A stretch of DNA of 22,443 nt, from positions 1 to 22,443 of the forward strand of contig JAUCBJ010008021.1 in the NCBI GenBank assembly GCA_032718475.1, read 5' to 3'. Of this stretch, positions 1-10,629 are shown piece after piece. The translations under genes were made by a program, and so were the position numbers. The stretch comes from Nemertoderma westbladi. Lineage: Eukaryota > Xenacoelomorpha > Nemertodermatida > Nemertodermatidae. Every line of letters starts with the position of its first letter. The first letter of the stretch is position 1. Under the pieces are notes generated by a model. The model was not told where the DNA came from and made no database searches. It was given only the letters and a program-made list of their open reading frames with translations.

Positions 1-595
1 GCTTCCAAACGGCTGGATCCATTGTATCTTTAGCCACTCCCATCCTGTGTATATCTTCCCAAGTAGCCTCGGACAGATCCAACGGAAGTCCGAGTCCGGG
101 AAAGTTCCATTGTGATTCAACAATAGATATCAATTCTTCCCTGGCGTATCCCGCGTAATTATCTTGGGTCGCTCGCTTATTCTTCGCCCAGTCGGCTTGA
201 TGTTCCTCCACCGCAATGAATATAGTAGTTAGCACTGCAGCAGGAAGAGTAAGAAGGGGGTCCGAGTAGACTGTATCAGCCATCTGCACTCCATGTTCGG
301 GAATCAGCTCTACAGTATCCGAACTGCTGGAGCTATCGGGTCGCTGGGAAGTAGGTTCTTGACCAAGATGTTGCTGCGATAGTACAACTGCCTCTTGGTC
401 CCGTTTTACCTGTGCCCGAGTTCCTATGATGGACCTATGGTGGACTAGCCTAGGGTCTGATACTACTGGAGGGATGACCTTTTTTACAGTAGGAGGTGAG
501 CCGAACTCCTTTCTTATTCACTCCACACTCCTATCTGAATCACAGATAGTTGTATCGATCAGACTGTCTGACAGGTTTTGCTGAGTGTCAGACAT
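1..595 (-). pseudogene. Gag-like or unknown protein, 5' part, cut by window edge
   Basis: On the minus strand an ATG at 595-593 opens a frame that meets TGA at 520-518 (codon 26). The same frame is then open for 172 codons to the window edge. Local GC is clearly higher than in the AT-rich DNA beside it, which supports real coding. The N-terminus is acidic and Ser/Gln-rich with a run of five Ser near position 280-330. It is followed by a region with Trp and hydrophobic residues that could fold. I do not recognise the family. An N-terminal segment of a retrotransposon Gag is a guess from its composition and repeat-rich surroundings. The true start could lie after the TGA, for example at the ATG at 283-281; if so the gene may be intact. 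The 3' part is outside the window. Confidence 0.4.
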
Positions 596-1872
596 GTTTA
601 GCTATACAGTTGAAGGCTTACTGCTATAGTTACAGTTAAAGCAAGTCTAGTAATTCAGTATGACCACTGGCCTAGTACCGGTAATTTATTGCAGTATATT
701 AGAATACCGGTATGCACTTATAATATATATAAGTATTGTAAACTAGGTTTGTCACAGAGTAGCGGTATATAAATTTAGCACAGATATATATAAATATATA
801 ATAGGCCTATCTTGAATACCGGTATACAGCTTACACTTATAGTATATATAAGTATAATTATGAACTAGAATTAATTACAGAGTACCGGTATGATTTCAGC
901 TCAAATTTATAGAAATAAATATAATAAGCCTATGGTAAGTACCGGTATGTCAATTATTTTTAGAATAATTGAATTCCTGAATATTTTAGGGTTACCCAGT
1001 TACTTTAACTTACTTTATTACCGTTATTTAAGCAGTAGTCCAACTGATAGTGAGACCTAGTTGTTGTATGGCAGGCCTACTATTTATAAATCGTTTGATT
1101 TGATTTATAATATTTATATACCCGTTTAAATGGGTTTTTTGTCAATATTTGAAATAAATGTTATTATTTCTGGGGGAGTCACTACACAGAAGCTGTGCGC
1201 TCTCAGTGAAGTGCTATTTATTTGACACTAAAACTGATAATTCTAATTTACCTAAGTTACTTAATACTACAAATTACTTACGATTCTGGTGAGATTAATT
1301 CTCTAATTAAACACAACAAAAATATTACGTACGAAATTTTTAGGGTAATTTTACAGGAAGTCTACAAACCAGCCTAACAAAGGGTTAGATTTCTGGTTAT
1401 TACAACGGACAGGGTACTACGGTATTTGAAATAATAAGTAGTAGTAAATATATTGTACTGTCCAGATAGGAAAATACCACCGCCTGACGACCTATAACCG
1501 TATCGCTATAGGTACTACGTTATGTATCACGGATTGTTCCTACCCAGAAGCTAATAGAGCTAACGAATGTGCCTATCAACCACTTTACAACACAAATATA
1601 CTGCCTACACTAATTACTTCGGAAAGCACTGTACACTAAACCCTAAATTAGGTACAAGTACCGGTATAACAAATAATCAGTAGTTAAATATACTTGAACA
1701 GTTAAAAGAACCACGGCATCTGCTGGAGTGACCGAAGCACAAAATCTCCAGTCTTTACCTACGCCGAGCAGCCCTGATGTAGTACCGGGGTTAATTTAAC
1801 TATAACGGTATGTATAACAAGCACAATTACTGTAGGAATAAACTTGGGGACATGAATGTTGCGAATAATCGC
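596..1872. other. Non-coding stretch upstream of the edge ORF
   Basis: No frame of coding quality is visible on either strand. The stretch is AT-rich and carries ACCGGT at 677, 706, 818, 884, 941 and 1660, a short tandem repeat at 706-950, and AGGCCTA words near 803 and 1073. It lies on the 5' side of the minus-strand ORF at 1-595, so it could be that element's 5' untranslated region or LTR, but I found no matching second LTR. Confidence 0.5.
706..950. repeat. Tandem repeat, about 112-123 bp unit, two copies
   Basis: Two diverged units begin at ACCGGTAT at 706 and 818, and a third ACCGGTAT at 941 closes the array. Shared words in the same order are a CACTTATA-type segment, TATATATAAGTAT, a GTCACAGAG/ATTACAGAG word followed by AGY(A/G)CGGTAT, and an ATAATA(G/A)GCCTAT word. 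The periods are 112 and 123 bp. Identity is moderate, so this is an old duplication. Confidence 0.65.
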
Positions 1873-2448
1873 ATAAACTCTGAATAATAAATATTACGCT
1901 ACCCGTACAGAATACTCAAACAGAATACAAACCAAACGCTGGCAGACTACTATCAAGCCTAAACAAACTACAGTATGTGCAGATTCTGAAACTGTTAGTT
2001 AGTATGCGTTCTAACACGGTAGCACGACTTATTCTTTAAGAGGGGATTGACCTTACCGCATATGGCTGCCCCAACTTACTAACGGCACTTTATCAGACCA
2101 ACTCTACACACGCAGCAATCCCTTCAGGCCTAAGAATAGCTAGACAACAATCTAGCCTACAAAATATCTGAGTAATAACTATTACGGTACCTGAACAGAC
2201 CACACAAACAAACACAGGCTAAAACACTGGCAGACTACAATCAAGCCTAAATAAACTACAGTATATGCAGATTCTGAAACTGTTAGTTAGTATGCGTTCT
2301 AACACGGTAGTACGACTTATTCTTTAAGAGGGGATTGACCTTACCGCATATGGCTGCCCCAACTTACTAACGGCACTTGATCAGACAAACTCTACACACG
2401 CCGTAATCTCTCCAAACTCAACACAGTCAGACAGCAGTTCAGCCTACA
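1873..2448. repeat. Tandem duplication, 288-bp unit, two copies
   Basis: Units 1873-2160 and 2161-2448 align with a constant offset of 288 bp. A core of about 110 bp (1980-2090 and 2268-2378) is almost identical, with a single visible difference, while both flanks have diverged clearly. The core reads through a TTAAGAGGGGATTGACC word and ends near AACGGCACTT. No ORF spans it. Confidence 0.85.
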
Positions 2449-4221
2449 ATTATTTGAACAATCTGAGCAGACTTATACGTCTTCAGCTCAATATTAACTT
2501 ACTAGGAAATAAAACCGACAGAAATAAGTAAGCTCCAAAAGAAACAAGGGGTGTACAGTCCCTAATCTCTTAAACAGCCTACCGGTATACAATAATCAAA
2601 ATCGAATAATACTAAATGTACTTGTACAGCAGTACCGGTACCGGTGATGACAGTTAGGCCTACTGACCTACAGAAGTACCGGTTCAGTTTTACCAGTCAC
2701 TACGGTATTTTGCAACCTTATTGCCTACTGCAATAAGATTATAAACTGTTACTGTTCGCGCTTTTGAAGACCTTTAGCAGTTTAACCTGCCAAAATTTAT
2801 ATGTCTTTTAGTTAATTAAAACACCTTTAACATACGACAATATTTTATGCTAATACACAAAACATTAGCCGAAGTCAGCCCATGCGCGATCATTCACCCG
2901 ATGGATCTACACCCGGGAGGCTGAATTCGGATGCTTAAATTTTATTATTGCAGTGTAAGGTTGCAGCGTAAACTTACTGTATTATTCGACAGATCGTTAA
3001 TAATTAATTCCTGACAGATATTATTGGCTTTCGGGAAATATTAACAGTTCCTTTAGGACATGGCGCTCTATCTATTTAAACAGAACTAAGACTTATACTA
3101 AACGCAACGATACTGCTTATGATTAAAGTATAAAGCGTATTCTTTAGGAAATACTTTGTTACCAATCACAATCATGCACACTATTCTGCCGACCGTCAGT
3201 ATATTTGATCACACATAAAGAGAGCAGTAATTGACTCATGTAGGGTCTGCTAAATAACATTAGATTCAATACACACCACATTAATATAAATCGCAATTGT
3301 TATATATAGCCCGCCTCTCTAACCTGTAGTGTATCAAGAAAATTGGGAAATTTGAGTGATTTATCCGTATTATCCAAAGAGCAATATTTCCATCAACAAA
3401 TAGGTACAATTAATAACTGACGGTAAATAACAGTACAAACAATATGATTAATAGTGAGTTAATTAGATCAGATAAGTCGATTGCGTTAGGTTAGTTTAGT
3501 TAGGTAACAGTTTATACTTTCGATAATTTAAGCAGTTTTATTAGAGTTCTTCCCAAAAAGCCGGTGTTATGGCGAAAATGGGAACACAACAACAGAATCA
3601 TATAAAATCATATGACTACTACCACTATACGAGTATACCAAAAACCCTTATTCCCCGAAGCTCCCATCCAACACAGAGGATGAGCAGTGAGATAGGAAAT
3701 TCAGTTCAGTAGCGCTGGGATAGGTCGAAATCAACACCCACGCAAATTCTATTGGCCGACACGGACAGCAAGGCTTAGGCAACCTCCCTACACTGGTTGG
3801 CCGATTAAACTGAGCCCAGATATCTCCACACAGCACATCAGCCAATAAGCTGGTAGCTTGCACTATTTTAGTTATAAATCCCTTTGAGAGTATTCTAGCG
3901 ACCGGGGGGGAACTGGCCAGCAAAGGCAAACGTATCAGTTATCCCACAAAAGCTTTTACAACAGGATAAGGGGATTATATAGTAGTTACATGTAAATACT
4001 ACAATACCAACTCCTATCCTGGTTTTTACTTGGAATTTGTATAATTTGAGTATTTTCTCTGTGTAGTGTGATAGGCCTAACCAATACTTCAATACTTTAG
4101 TGTTTAGTTGGAGTTATATTACTGTACCGGCTGACCGGTATTAGGTAACGGTGGTGGTGCAATACCATATAGATAGGCATGTAGGCTATCGCTGTATCGC
4201 TATACAAATAATAAAAATATT
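2449..4221. other. Region without recognisable genes
   Basis: ACCGGT recurs at 2581, 2634, 2640, 2678 and 4134. A TTAGG-like stretch lies near 3484-3505. Minus-strand open frames at 3648-3929 and 3895-4092 overlap each other and show no recognisable domain. The GC-richer block at about 3650-3910 could be a relic of a repeat, but I cannot name it. The segment just before 4222 should contain the 5' end of the pogo-like element, but I could not find a terminal inverted repeat pair. Confidence 0.4.
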
Positions 4222-4701
4222 ATGTTTATGGTTCGTAATTATAAGCGCAAGTTGGGCAGTAGACGATATAAAGATTACTCTACCGAAACATTAAACAAAG
4301 CTCTTGATGATGTAAAAAAAGGCGATTCTATTCGAGGGGTATCGAAGACTTATGGAATTTCAATTGGAACACTGTGGAATAAACTTAACGGTCAACATCA
4401 ATCAACAGTTGGTCACCCTGTTGCATTAACAGCTGGAGATGAAAAATGTATTGTGGACGCTATTGGAGTATTAGTGGACTGGAAGAAACCACTGAGTATT
4501 CCCGAAGTTCAAATTTTAGTTCATAACTTTCTTGAGAAGAGGGATATTAAGGTCAAATGTTTTAAACAAAACTACCCAGGTATTGAATGGATTCTCTCCT
4601 TTATGAAACGTAATGGTCTTCGTGCTCGCAATGCAGCGAATATCAAAACAAGCAGGGCTGAAATATCAGCAGAAACCTTAAACAGTTTTTATGATGAACT
4701 A

Positions 4702-4704
4702 TAG
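4702..4704 (+). other. Frameshift lesion in the transposase
   Basis: The HTH frame ends in TAG here, while the DDE frame is already open from position 4704 in the +2 phase. A two-base duplication of TA in the CTATAG context is the simplest explanation. Confidence 0.7.
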
Positions 4705-5465
4705 AGAAAGAAATTGAAGATGTTCCTGCAAGCAACATCTGCAACTATGACGAAACAGGCTTTGCAAATGATCCTGGTGAAAAGCGTGTTATATGTCGCC
4801 GAGGTCACAAACGTGTTGAACGATCCATTGACCATTCTAAAGATAATACATATGTTATGTACAGTGGTTGTGCAGATGGCGCAGTAAATCCTGTGATGAT
4901 TGTTTACAAAGCGAAGTTTATGTACGAAAGATGGAAATCTGGTGGTCCCAATGGGGCTTGTTATTCAATGACTGAGTCAGGATGGTTTGACATGATAAGA
5001 TTCGAGGAGTGGTTCGAATGGGTTTATAAACCATCCATAATGAATCTTAATGGGAAAAAGATTCTGATAGGTGACAACTTAGGATCACACTTGTCCATTG
5101 ATGTTGTCCGTGCATGTAAAGAGCTCAATGTTCGATTCATCCCACTACCTGGCAATACAACACATATTCTGCAACCACTTGATGTGGCATGTTTTCGATC
5201 TACCAAGATAGCATGGCGAAATATCCTTTCTAACTGGAGAAAAGAGACACGTACAAAGGGTTCTATTCCAAAGCCTCAAATTCCAGCCCTAATGAAACGA
5301 CTGGCTGATAAACTTAGCGATGCATTCCCATTAAATTTAATAAAGGGATTTGAAGCCACAGGATTATATCCACCGAACAGAGAAAAAGGTCTTTGTCATA
5401 TTCCATCAGCTCCAAGTGATACATCCACAAATGCTATAAATTCTGTAGTATTAGAACTTCTTCAA

Positions 5466-5468
5466 TAA
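5466..5468 (+). other. Nonsense codon in the transposase
   Basis: An in-frame TAA separates the DDE domain from a 141-codon open continuation with a linker and zinc-finger signature. The neighbouring codons on both sides are CAA, so a C-to-T change in a Gln codon is plausible. Confidence 0.7.
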
Positions 5469-5894
5469 CAACACACTTCATCAGCATCAACACGGAAGCA
5501 GCGGGGCAAGAAGGTAACACCAGGAAAGGGAATTGAAGAAGAAGACCTTCTGCCAGCTGCAGGTGATGGAGAGACAGGAAACCAGAAGAAGAGGAGAAAG
5601 GTTGTTACTGACGTTCATGTAGGTGAAACTGATGTTGATAAACCATCAACTTCGGGAGGTCAAAGGGGTGTTCAAATAGCAGATACGCCATCGAATTCAA
5701 CAGGTTCACGTCGTCAGTTGCGGCAACGGATACATAGTGAAGGATGGAGCTGTGGATCATGTGGATGTGATTGGAGCGATTTAGATATCAGTGATATATG
5801 GGTGATGTGTGACCTGTGTGAAACATGGTTTTGTGGAGAGTGTGTCCCACCTGCTTCATATAAAGAAGATGATCCGTTTTTCTGTTGCTCATAA

Positions 5895-6428
5895 TTGCTA
5901 CTAGTAGTAGTACCAAGTACTCATGTTGTCTTGTATGAAATAGCCTACTATGCAATAATACTATATATATATAATAATATAGCCTACTACTGTATATATA
6001 TATATATATATATCCCTTATATATATAATATACTAGATGTATAACTTTTTTTGTGGTTCTTTGGCTACAAATATACAATATATGTATAATGGCACCCTAT
6101 GCTGCTCGCATTCTATATTGTGTTTAGAAAAACCACTTTCAGTTAAAATTACATTTCCGTGATAATTGGGTTAATGTACTGTACCTAAAAGCGAAATACA
6201 TTACCGTATAATACTGCAGGTATCGATGCCATACAGTATTACTTGTTATATGAAGTACTGTATATAGGTAGGGTGAGTGAGGGAGACTGGAACCCCAAAA
6301 GTTATAATCGCTCTAAAGAACTGATAAATAAATTTTTCAATGCCGTTTTAACTTTTTCACATTACATTTATGTTTGCTATCATTATGTCAGAGTTTGAGA
6401 ACTTCAAGGACCCAGAAGTAGTAGATAT
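5895..6428. other. Transposon 3' flank with (TA)n tract
   Basis: AT-rich DNA containing a TA microsatellite at 5993-6013 with imperfect TA flanks from about 5963 to 6032. The minus-strand open frame at 5788-6078 is a translation of this tract and of the antisense of the zinc-finger region, not a gene. The 3' end of the pogo-like element is presumably here, but I could not define it. Confidence 0.5.
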
Positions 6429-7158
6429 CCGGCAACTACAGTCACTGACACCGAATTCGCGGATGACATCGCCCTGCTCTCTAATACGCTAGCAGATGCA
6501 CAGCTTCTACTGAATAAAGTGGAGAGGGCTGCTAAGGAGGTTGGATTGCATATAAATGCTACCAACCCTTGATAATAATCAACAAAGGAAGGTCGACGAC
6601 TTCCAGTACCTAGGATCATGGATAGAGAGTAGCAAAAAGGACATAGAAGTTAGGAAAGCAAAGGCTTGGGTAGCTCTATCAAAAATGGATACCATCTGGA
6701 AATCAGATCTCCTCAGGCACCTGAAGACTAAGTTCTTTGGAGCAACAGTGGAAAATGTATTTTTATACGGGGGTGAGACCTGGACACTGACTAAATCACT
6801 TGAACAACGAATTGATGGTTGCTACACAAGACTACTAAGGGCAGTCCTAAACATCAGCTGGAGACAACACATGGCAAATGCCGAGCTTTATGGTACAATA
6901 CCACGCGTATCAACAACCCTCCGTAAACGCAGATTAAGATTCAGTGGGCACTGCTGGCGAAGTAAAGACGAGGTCATACCAGATCTACTTTTCTGGCAAC
7001 CAACTCATGGAAAGCGTAGTCGTGGACGACCGGCCATAACATATATAGATCAACTTTAAAGGGATACTGAACTTGGGAGAAACGAAATTGCGACAACTAT
7101 GGAGAATCGGGAAGCCTGGAAGGATCTCATTTCCATTGTCCGAGATCGCTCGACTTAG
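6429..7158 (+). pseudogene. Non-LTR retrotransposon reverse transcriptase, 3' remnant
   Basis: The fragment opens inside the palm domain. The catalytic motif FADDIALL is encoded at 6456-6479, with the two Asp at 6462-6467. The frame stops after about 42 codons, near 6564. A second frame (6556-7059) resumes at the downstream conserved DDFQYLGS block, so sequence between the palm and this block is deleted and the frame is shifted. The second frame carries typical C-terminal signatures: a KAxAWxALxKM block, a YGGETWTL block, an ISWRQHM block, and an RRLRFSGHC motif followed by HGKRSRGRP. A TAA at 7057-7059 interrupts it, and the frame stays open for 32 further codons with family-like sequence to TAG at 7156-7158. 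It is 5'-truncated, as is usual for this class. The exact clade (RTE-, Daphne- or CR1-like) cannot be set by eye. Confidence 0.88.
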
Positions 7159-8143
7159 TAATAGTAGTAGGTATTGTACCGTAGTTCTTTCAATCTTAAG
7201 AGAACCAAATAATCAACCAAAATTCAATAAAGTTAATTTGTTCTTAAGTCACTTTTTTTGTCAAAGTCGTTAACAAGTTTGACAAAAAATAACACTTTGT
7301 TGTTAATATAAAAAGTTATGTTGAATTAAATTTCAAAGTAATTTCCATGACATTGATTTTTTATACTAGCTAGTCTTTTCTACTTTTTTATAAATGTTAT
7401 GAACACGTGTTAGCTATCAATTTTGATAAATAATTTTGTTCCAGAACACTTTTTATGTATATGAGTTATTATTACCATAATGAACAAAATCTATAATAAG
7501 TGAAGCGAGATAAAGGAATCATGATTGGGGTGATTTATATTGAGTCAATGCAATAATGAAGATGGTCTGGAGGCGCTACCACCCAGTGGAAAAGTGCTGG
7601 TTATGTGAAGATCATTATATTTACATTATATAGAACTTAAAAGTAATGGATATATTTGTAGATTGGAGGGCGGGGGGGGGGGGGGGGGGGGGTGTTGGCT
7701 GGAGAACCACGTTGATTGACACAATGATTATTCAATAATTATACGAGAGATACTGAAGGCCTACTTGTTTTTTGTTTATTTCTTTTTCCATATATTTAAT
7801 TTTATACTGTATGTCTACCGGCACCTCTTACTGTTTATCACAGTGTATGAAACCAAACAAAACATTGTTGTATAAGTAGAATATATAATATATACAGAGT
7901 ACTGAAGTAGTTAGCTATGTAGAGTTTTTGAACAAACTTCAGATTCTTTCTAAACTTTTGACGGACTACATACGTACCAAGTTTCGTTTAATTTCATCGA
8001 GGAATAACCGAGTTATTAGCGATCAAAAATTTACGACGACGACGACAGACGACGACGACAGACAACTCGCCAATGGCACCCATATGCTAAGGCTTCGCTC
8101 AGTTCGTGGCTCGCCCCACATAACAACTACGTTGGTCGATAAT
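7159..8143. other. AT-rich intergenic DNA with a poly-G tract and a possible SINE-like segment
   Basis: No gene seen. It contains a 21-G homopolymer at 7672-7692. From about 7928 to 8125 there is a GC-richer block with an (ACG)n-like run near 8034-8062 and a TTCGCTCAGTTCG segment, resembling the conserved part of a short interspersed repeat. The 88-residue open frame at 7928-8194 crosses the trinucleotide run and shows no domain. Confidence 0.4.
7672..7692 (+). repeat. Poly-G tract, 21 G
   Basis: Uninterrupted run of 21 G preceded by GGAGGGC. It can form a G-quadruplex and is prone to length errors in sequencing and assembly. Confidence 0.9.
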
Positions 8144-9486
8144 GTTACAATTTCTCCTAGCACTACAGTAGTATATAGTAATCAGAATGAATAATTTTAC
8201 GAACAAATAAATTGAGTGAGAGAAAATAAAGCCACAGACACTTTGCAACAAGTGTATACTGTACTGTTGGTACATTTTAGCACTGGGAAATTACTCCAGA
8301 GGAAACTTTTCATTTTTATAAAAAAAATAATATTTTTGGACCTCATGAATATGCAAAAGGTCAAAAAATATATATTATCGGTAAAACTACTACGTTGGTA
8401 TTGCAACCATCTGTATACTGGTAAGCTCTCAAGTAATTATCCAGTAATCGAAGCCATTTGAATACCGCACCTACAAAGATGATATAGATAAAAATGCAGC
8501 CCCATTAATATTCAATAAATGATTAATTTATGAACGGTGCAGCCATTTTACTTCTTTTACACTGCATTATAGAGGCCAAATGATTTATTTAACATTGCAG
8601 CAATTTGTAAGTTAAATTGTATAGATTGGCTATGAATTTGCAGCCAAAAGACAACTTCTTCATAAACGCTAGGTACAGGAAATATAACTTAGATATTGTA
8701 CCGTGTAGTTCATTGAATCAGTAAATTCTATAAAGTTTTTTTTTACATATTGTAAATTAATAGGAGGGACATTGTTTCTGAAGTGAAATAGTAAGCTGAG
8801 TTAAAATCTGTTGCCACAATTTTTCAAGAGTTTCCCGCACTCAAGAATCACTATACACATTAATGACAAATTCACCATAAACATTGGCAAATCACTGGTG
8901 ATTCCTATAGGCCTACACTAACAACCACAGTACTGTATGTTAGGCGCTAAAGTTACTATTTCTCCCAGCCCTAGTACAGTAATCAGTATAGCGAAATGAC
9001 TCCATAGGAATCTTTTCTGTTTTAAAAAATGTAATATTTTTGGACCTCATGAGTATGCAAAAGGTCAAAAAATATATATTATCGGTAAAACTACTACGTT
9101 GGTATTGCAACCATCTGTATACTGGTAAGCTCTCAAGTAATTATCCAGTAATCGAAGCCATTTGTATACCGCACCTACAAAGATGATATAGATAAAAATG
9201 CAGCCACATTAATATTCAATAAATGATTAATTTATGAACGGTGCAGCCAATTTACTTATTTTACACTGCATTGTAGAGGCCAAGTGATTTATTTAAGATT
9301 GCAGCAATTAGTATGTTAAATTGTATAGAATTGCCTAGGAATTTGCAGCCAAAAGAAAACTTCATCAGAAACGACGCTAGGTACAGGAAATATAACTTAG
9401 ATATTGTACCGTAGTTCTTTGAAACAGTGAAATCTATAAAGTTTTTTTACATGTTGTAAATTAATAGGAGGGAAATTGTTTCTGAA

Positions 9487-9495
9487 GTGAAATAC
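9487..9495 (+). repeat. Target-site duplication, left copy
   Basis: GTGAAATAC immediately outside the left terminal inverted repeat; the same nine bases stand at 10621-10629. The uninterrupted repeat unit 1 has GTGAAATA once at the matching place. Confidence 0.85.
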
Positions 9496-10620
9496 GGATA
9501 GTTCTAAATTAGGAAAACACTAGTAAAACGGTAAAACACTAGGAAAACATAAGAAAAGTACTGTAAAACACCCGGAAAACAGTGGAAATATTGATCAGCA
9601 GGAAATTTAACACATGTACTTCTCTGAATTGACAATCCTAAATGTACTCCTCGCATAGCACCCCTTAAGTAATCACCGTAAAACATAGGGAAAACACTAT
9701 AAAAACACTATAAACCTTCCGGAAAACAGTGAAAAAATTGATCAGCATTAAATTTTACCTATATGCTGCAAAAAAATAAATTGAAAGAGTCTAATACTGC
9801 CCAGAAAGCTTGTTGCCAGGCAACCAAAGAACTGTAACCAATCAGCATACGGTGTAGTATCAGTACAGCAGTACTATCGATCCTTGTTTTACCGGTCAGT
9901 TGGTAGAGGCGCAAAGTACCAGTATCGCTGTATTCAGGTAGGCCTATTACCTGATTACAGATTACAGTATTAGTGCTGTAGTGTATTCCAGTATTCAGAT
10001 ATTGCAGTATTGTAAGGGTTAGTTAAAGCTGTAAATATTTCTATATTTAGTAGCTGAGTTAGACCGGTAAGCATTACAGTATTAAGACAGCCTGGCAGCC
10101 TGGTTACAGATATAGTGCCATAGCCATGGGACATTACAGCATTACATTACATTACAGCATTACACTACTGCACTACAGCACTATTACTGTAATCTGTAAT
10201 CAGGTAATAGGCCTACCAGAATACAGCAATACTGGTACTTTGCGCCTCTACCCCTCTACCAACTGACCGGTAAAACAAGGATAGTACTGCTGTACTGATA
10301 CTGCACCGTATGCTGATTGGTTACAGTTCTTTGGGTGCCTGGCAACAAGCTTCCTGGGCAGTATTAGACTCTTTCAATTTATTTTTTTGCAGCATATAGG
10401 TAAAATTTAATGCTGATAAATTTTTTCACTGTTTTCCGGAAGGTTTATAGTGTTTTTATAGTGTTTTCCCTATGTTTTACGGTGATTACTTAAGGGGTGC
10501 TATGCGAGGAGTACATTTAGGATTGTCAATTCAGAGAAGTACATGTGTTTTACAGTACTCTTCCTATGTTTTCCTATTGTTTTACTGTTTTACTAGTGTT
10601 TTCCTAATTTAGAATCATCC
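9496..10620. mobile_element. 1125-bp foldback (long-TIR) non-autonomous DNA transposon
   Basis: The left arm (9496-9983) and the right arm (10171-10620) are near-perfect inverted copies, starting GGAT and ending ATCC, around a spacer of about 190 bp with ATTACAGC-type low-complexity sequence. The element is bounded by a 9-bp direct duplication, GTGAAATAC, and sits inside an otherwise continuous copy of the tandem repeat, so both ends are certain to within a base. It has no ORF; the minus-strand frame at 9504-9686 lies in the arm. A 9-bp duplication with long inverted repeats is typical of Mutator-like elements. Merlin-type elements (8-9 bp) are an alternative. The left arm carries about 40 extra bases near 9570-9611 that resemble a segment at 9717-9755, so the arms have not been fully homogenised. 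Confidence 0.85.
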
Positions 10621-10629
10621 GTGAAATAC
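10621..10629 (+). repeat. Target-site duplication, right copy
   Basis: GTGAAATAC directly after the ATCC end of the foldback element, matching 9487-9495. Sequence then continues as the tandem unit with AAGTAAGCTGAGTT. Confidence 0.85.

Larger units (their letters stand above)
4222..5894 (+). pseudogene. pogo/Tigger-type DDE transposase with C-terminal PHD-like finger, two lesions
   Basis: This is a Tc1/mariner-superfamily, pogo-like transposase. The first frame (4222-4704, 160 residues) has a Psq-type helix-turn-helix at about residues 19-57, then a conserved segment around PGIEW. It ends in TAG beside a CTATAG run where two extra bases shift the frame. The catalytic core continues in the new frame from about 4704. 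The DETG first Asp is at 4749-4751, the GDN second Asp at 5073-5075, and the third Asp of LQPLD at 5181-5183, giving DD35D spacing with the NTTHILQPLD signature. A TAA at 5466-5468 interrupts the frame, which is then open for 141 more codons to TAA at 5892-5894. That tail is a basic, low-complexity linker followed by a Cys-rich finger (CxxC, CDxC, WFCxxC, final CC) resembling a PHD finger. All catalytic residues remain, so the copy is young. No terminal inverted repeats or TA duplications were identified. Confidence 0.88.

Noticed and set aside
3648-4092. Two overlapping minus-strand open frames (93 and 65 codons)
   Set aside because: They overlap each other in different frames, show no domain and are near the length expected by chance.
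5024-5206. Minus-strand frame of 60 codons
   Set aside because: It is the antisense of the transposase DDE domain.
6404-6619. Minus-strand frame of 71 codons
   Set aside because: It is antisense to the reverse transcriptase palm motif FADD on the plus strand.
8034-8062. Trinucleotide run resembling a small CRISPR or minisatellite
   Set aside because: It is a simple ACG/AGACG microsatellite with no spacers.
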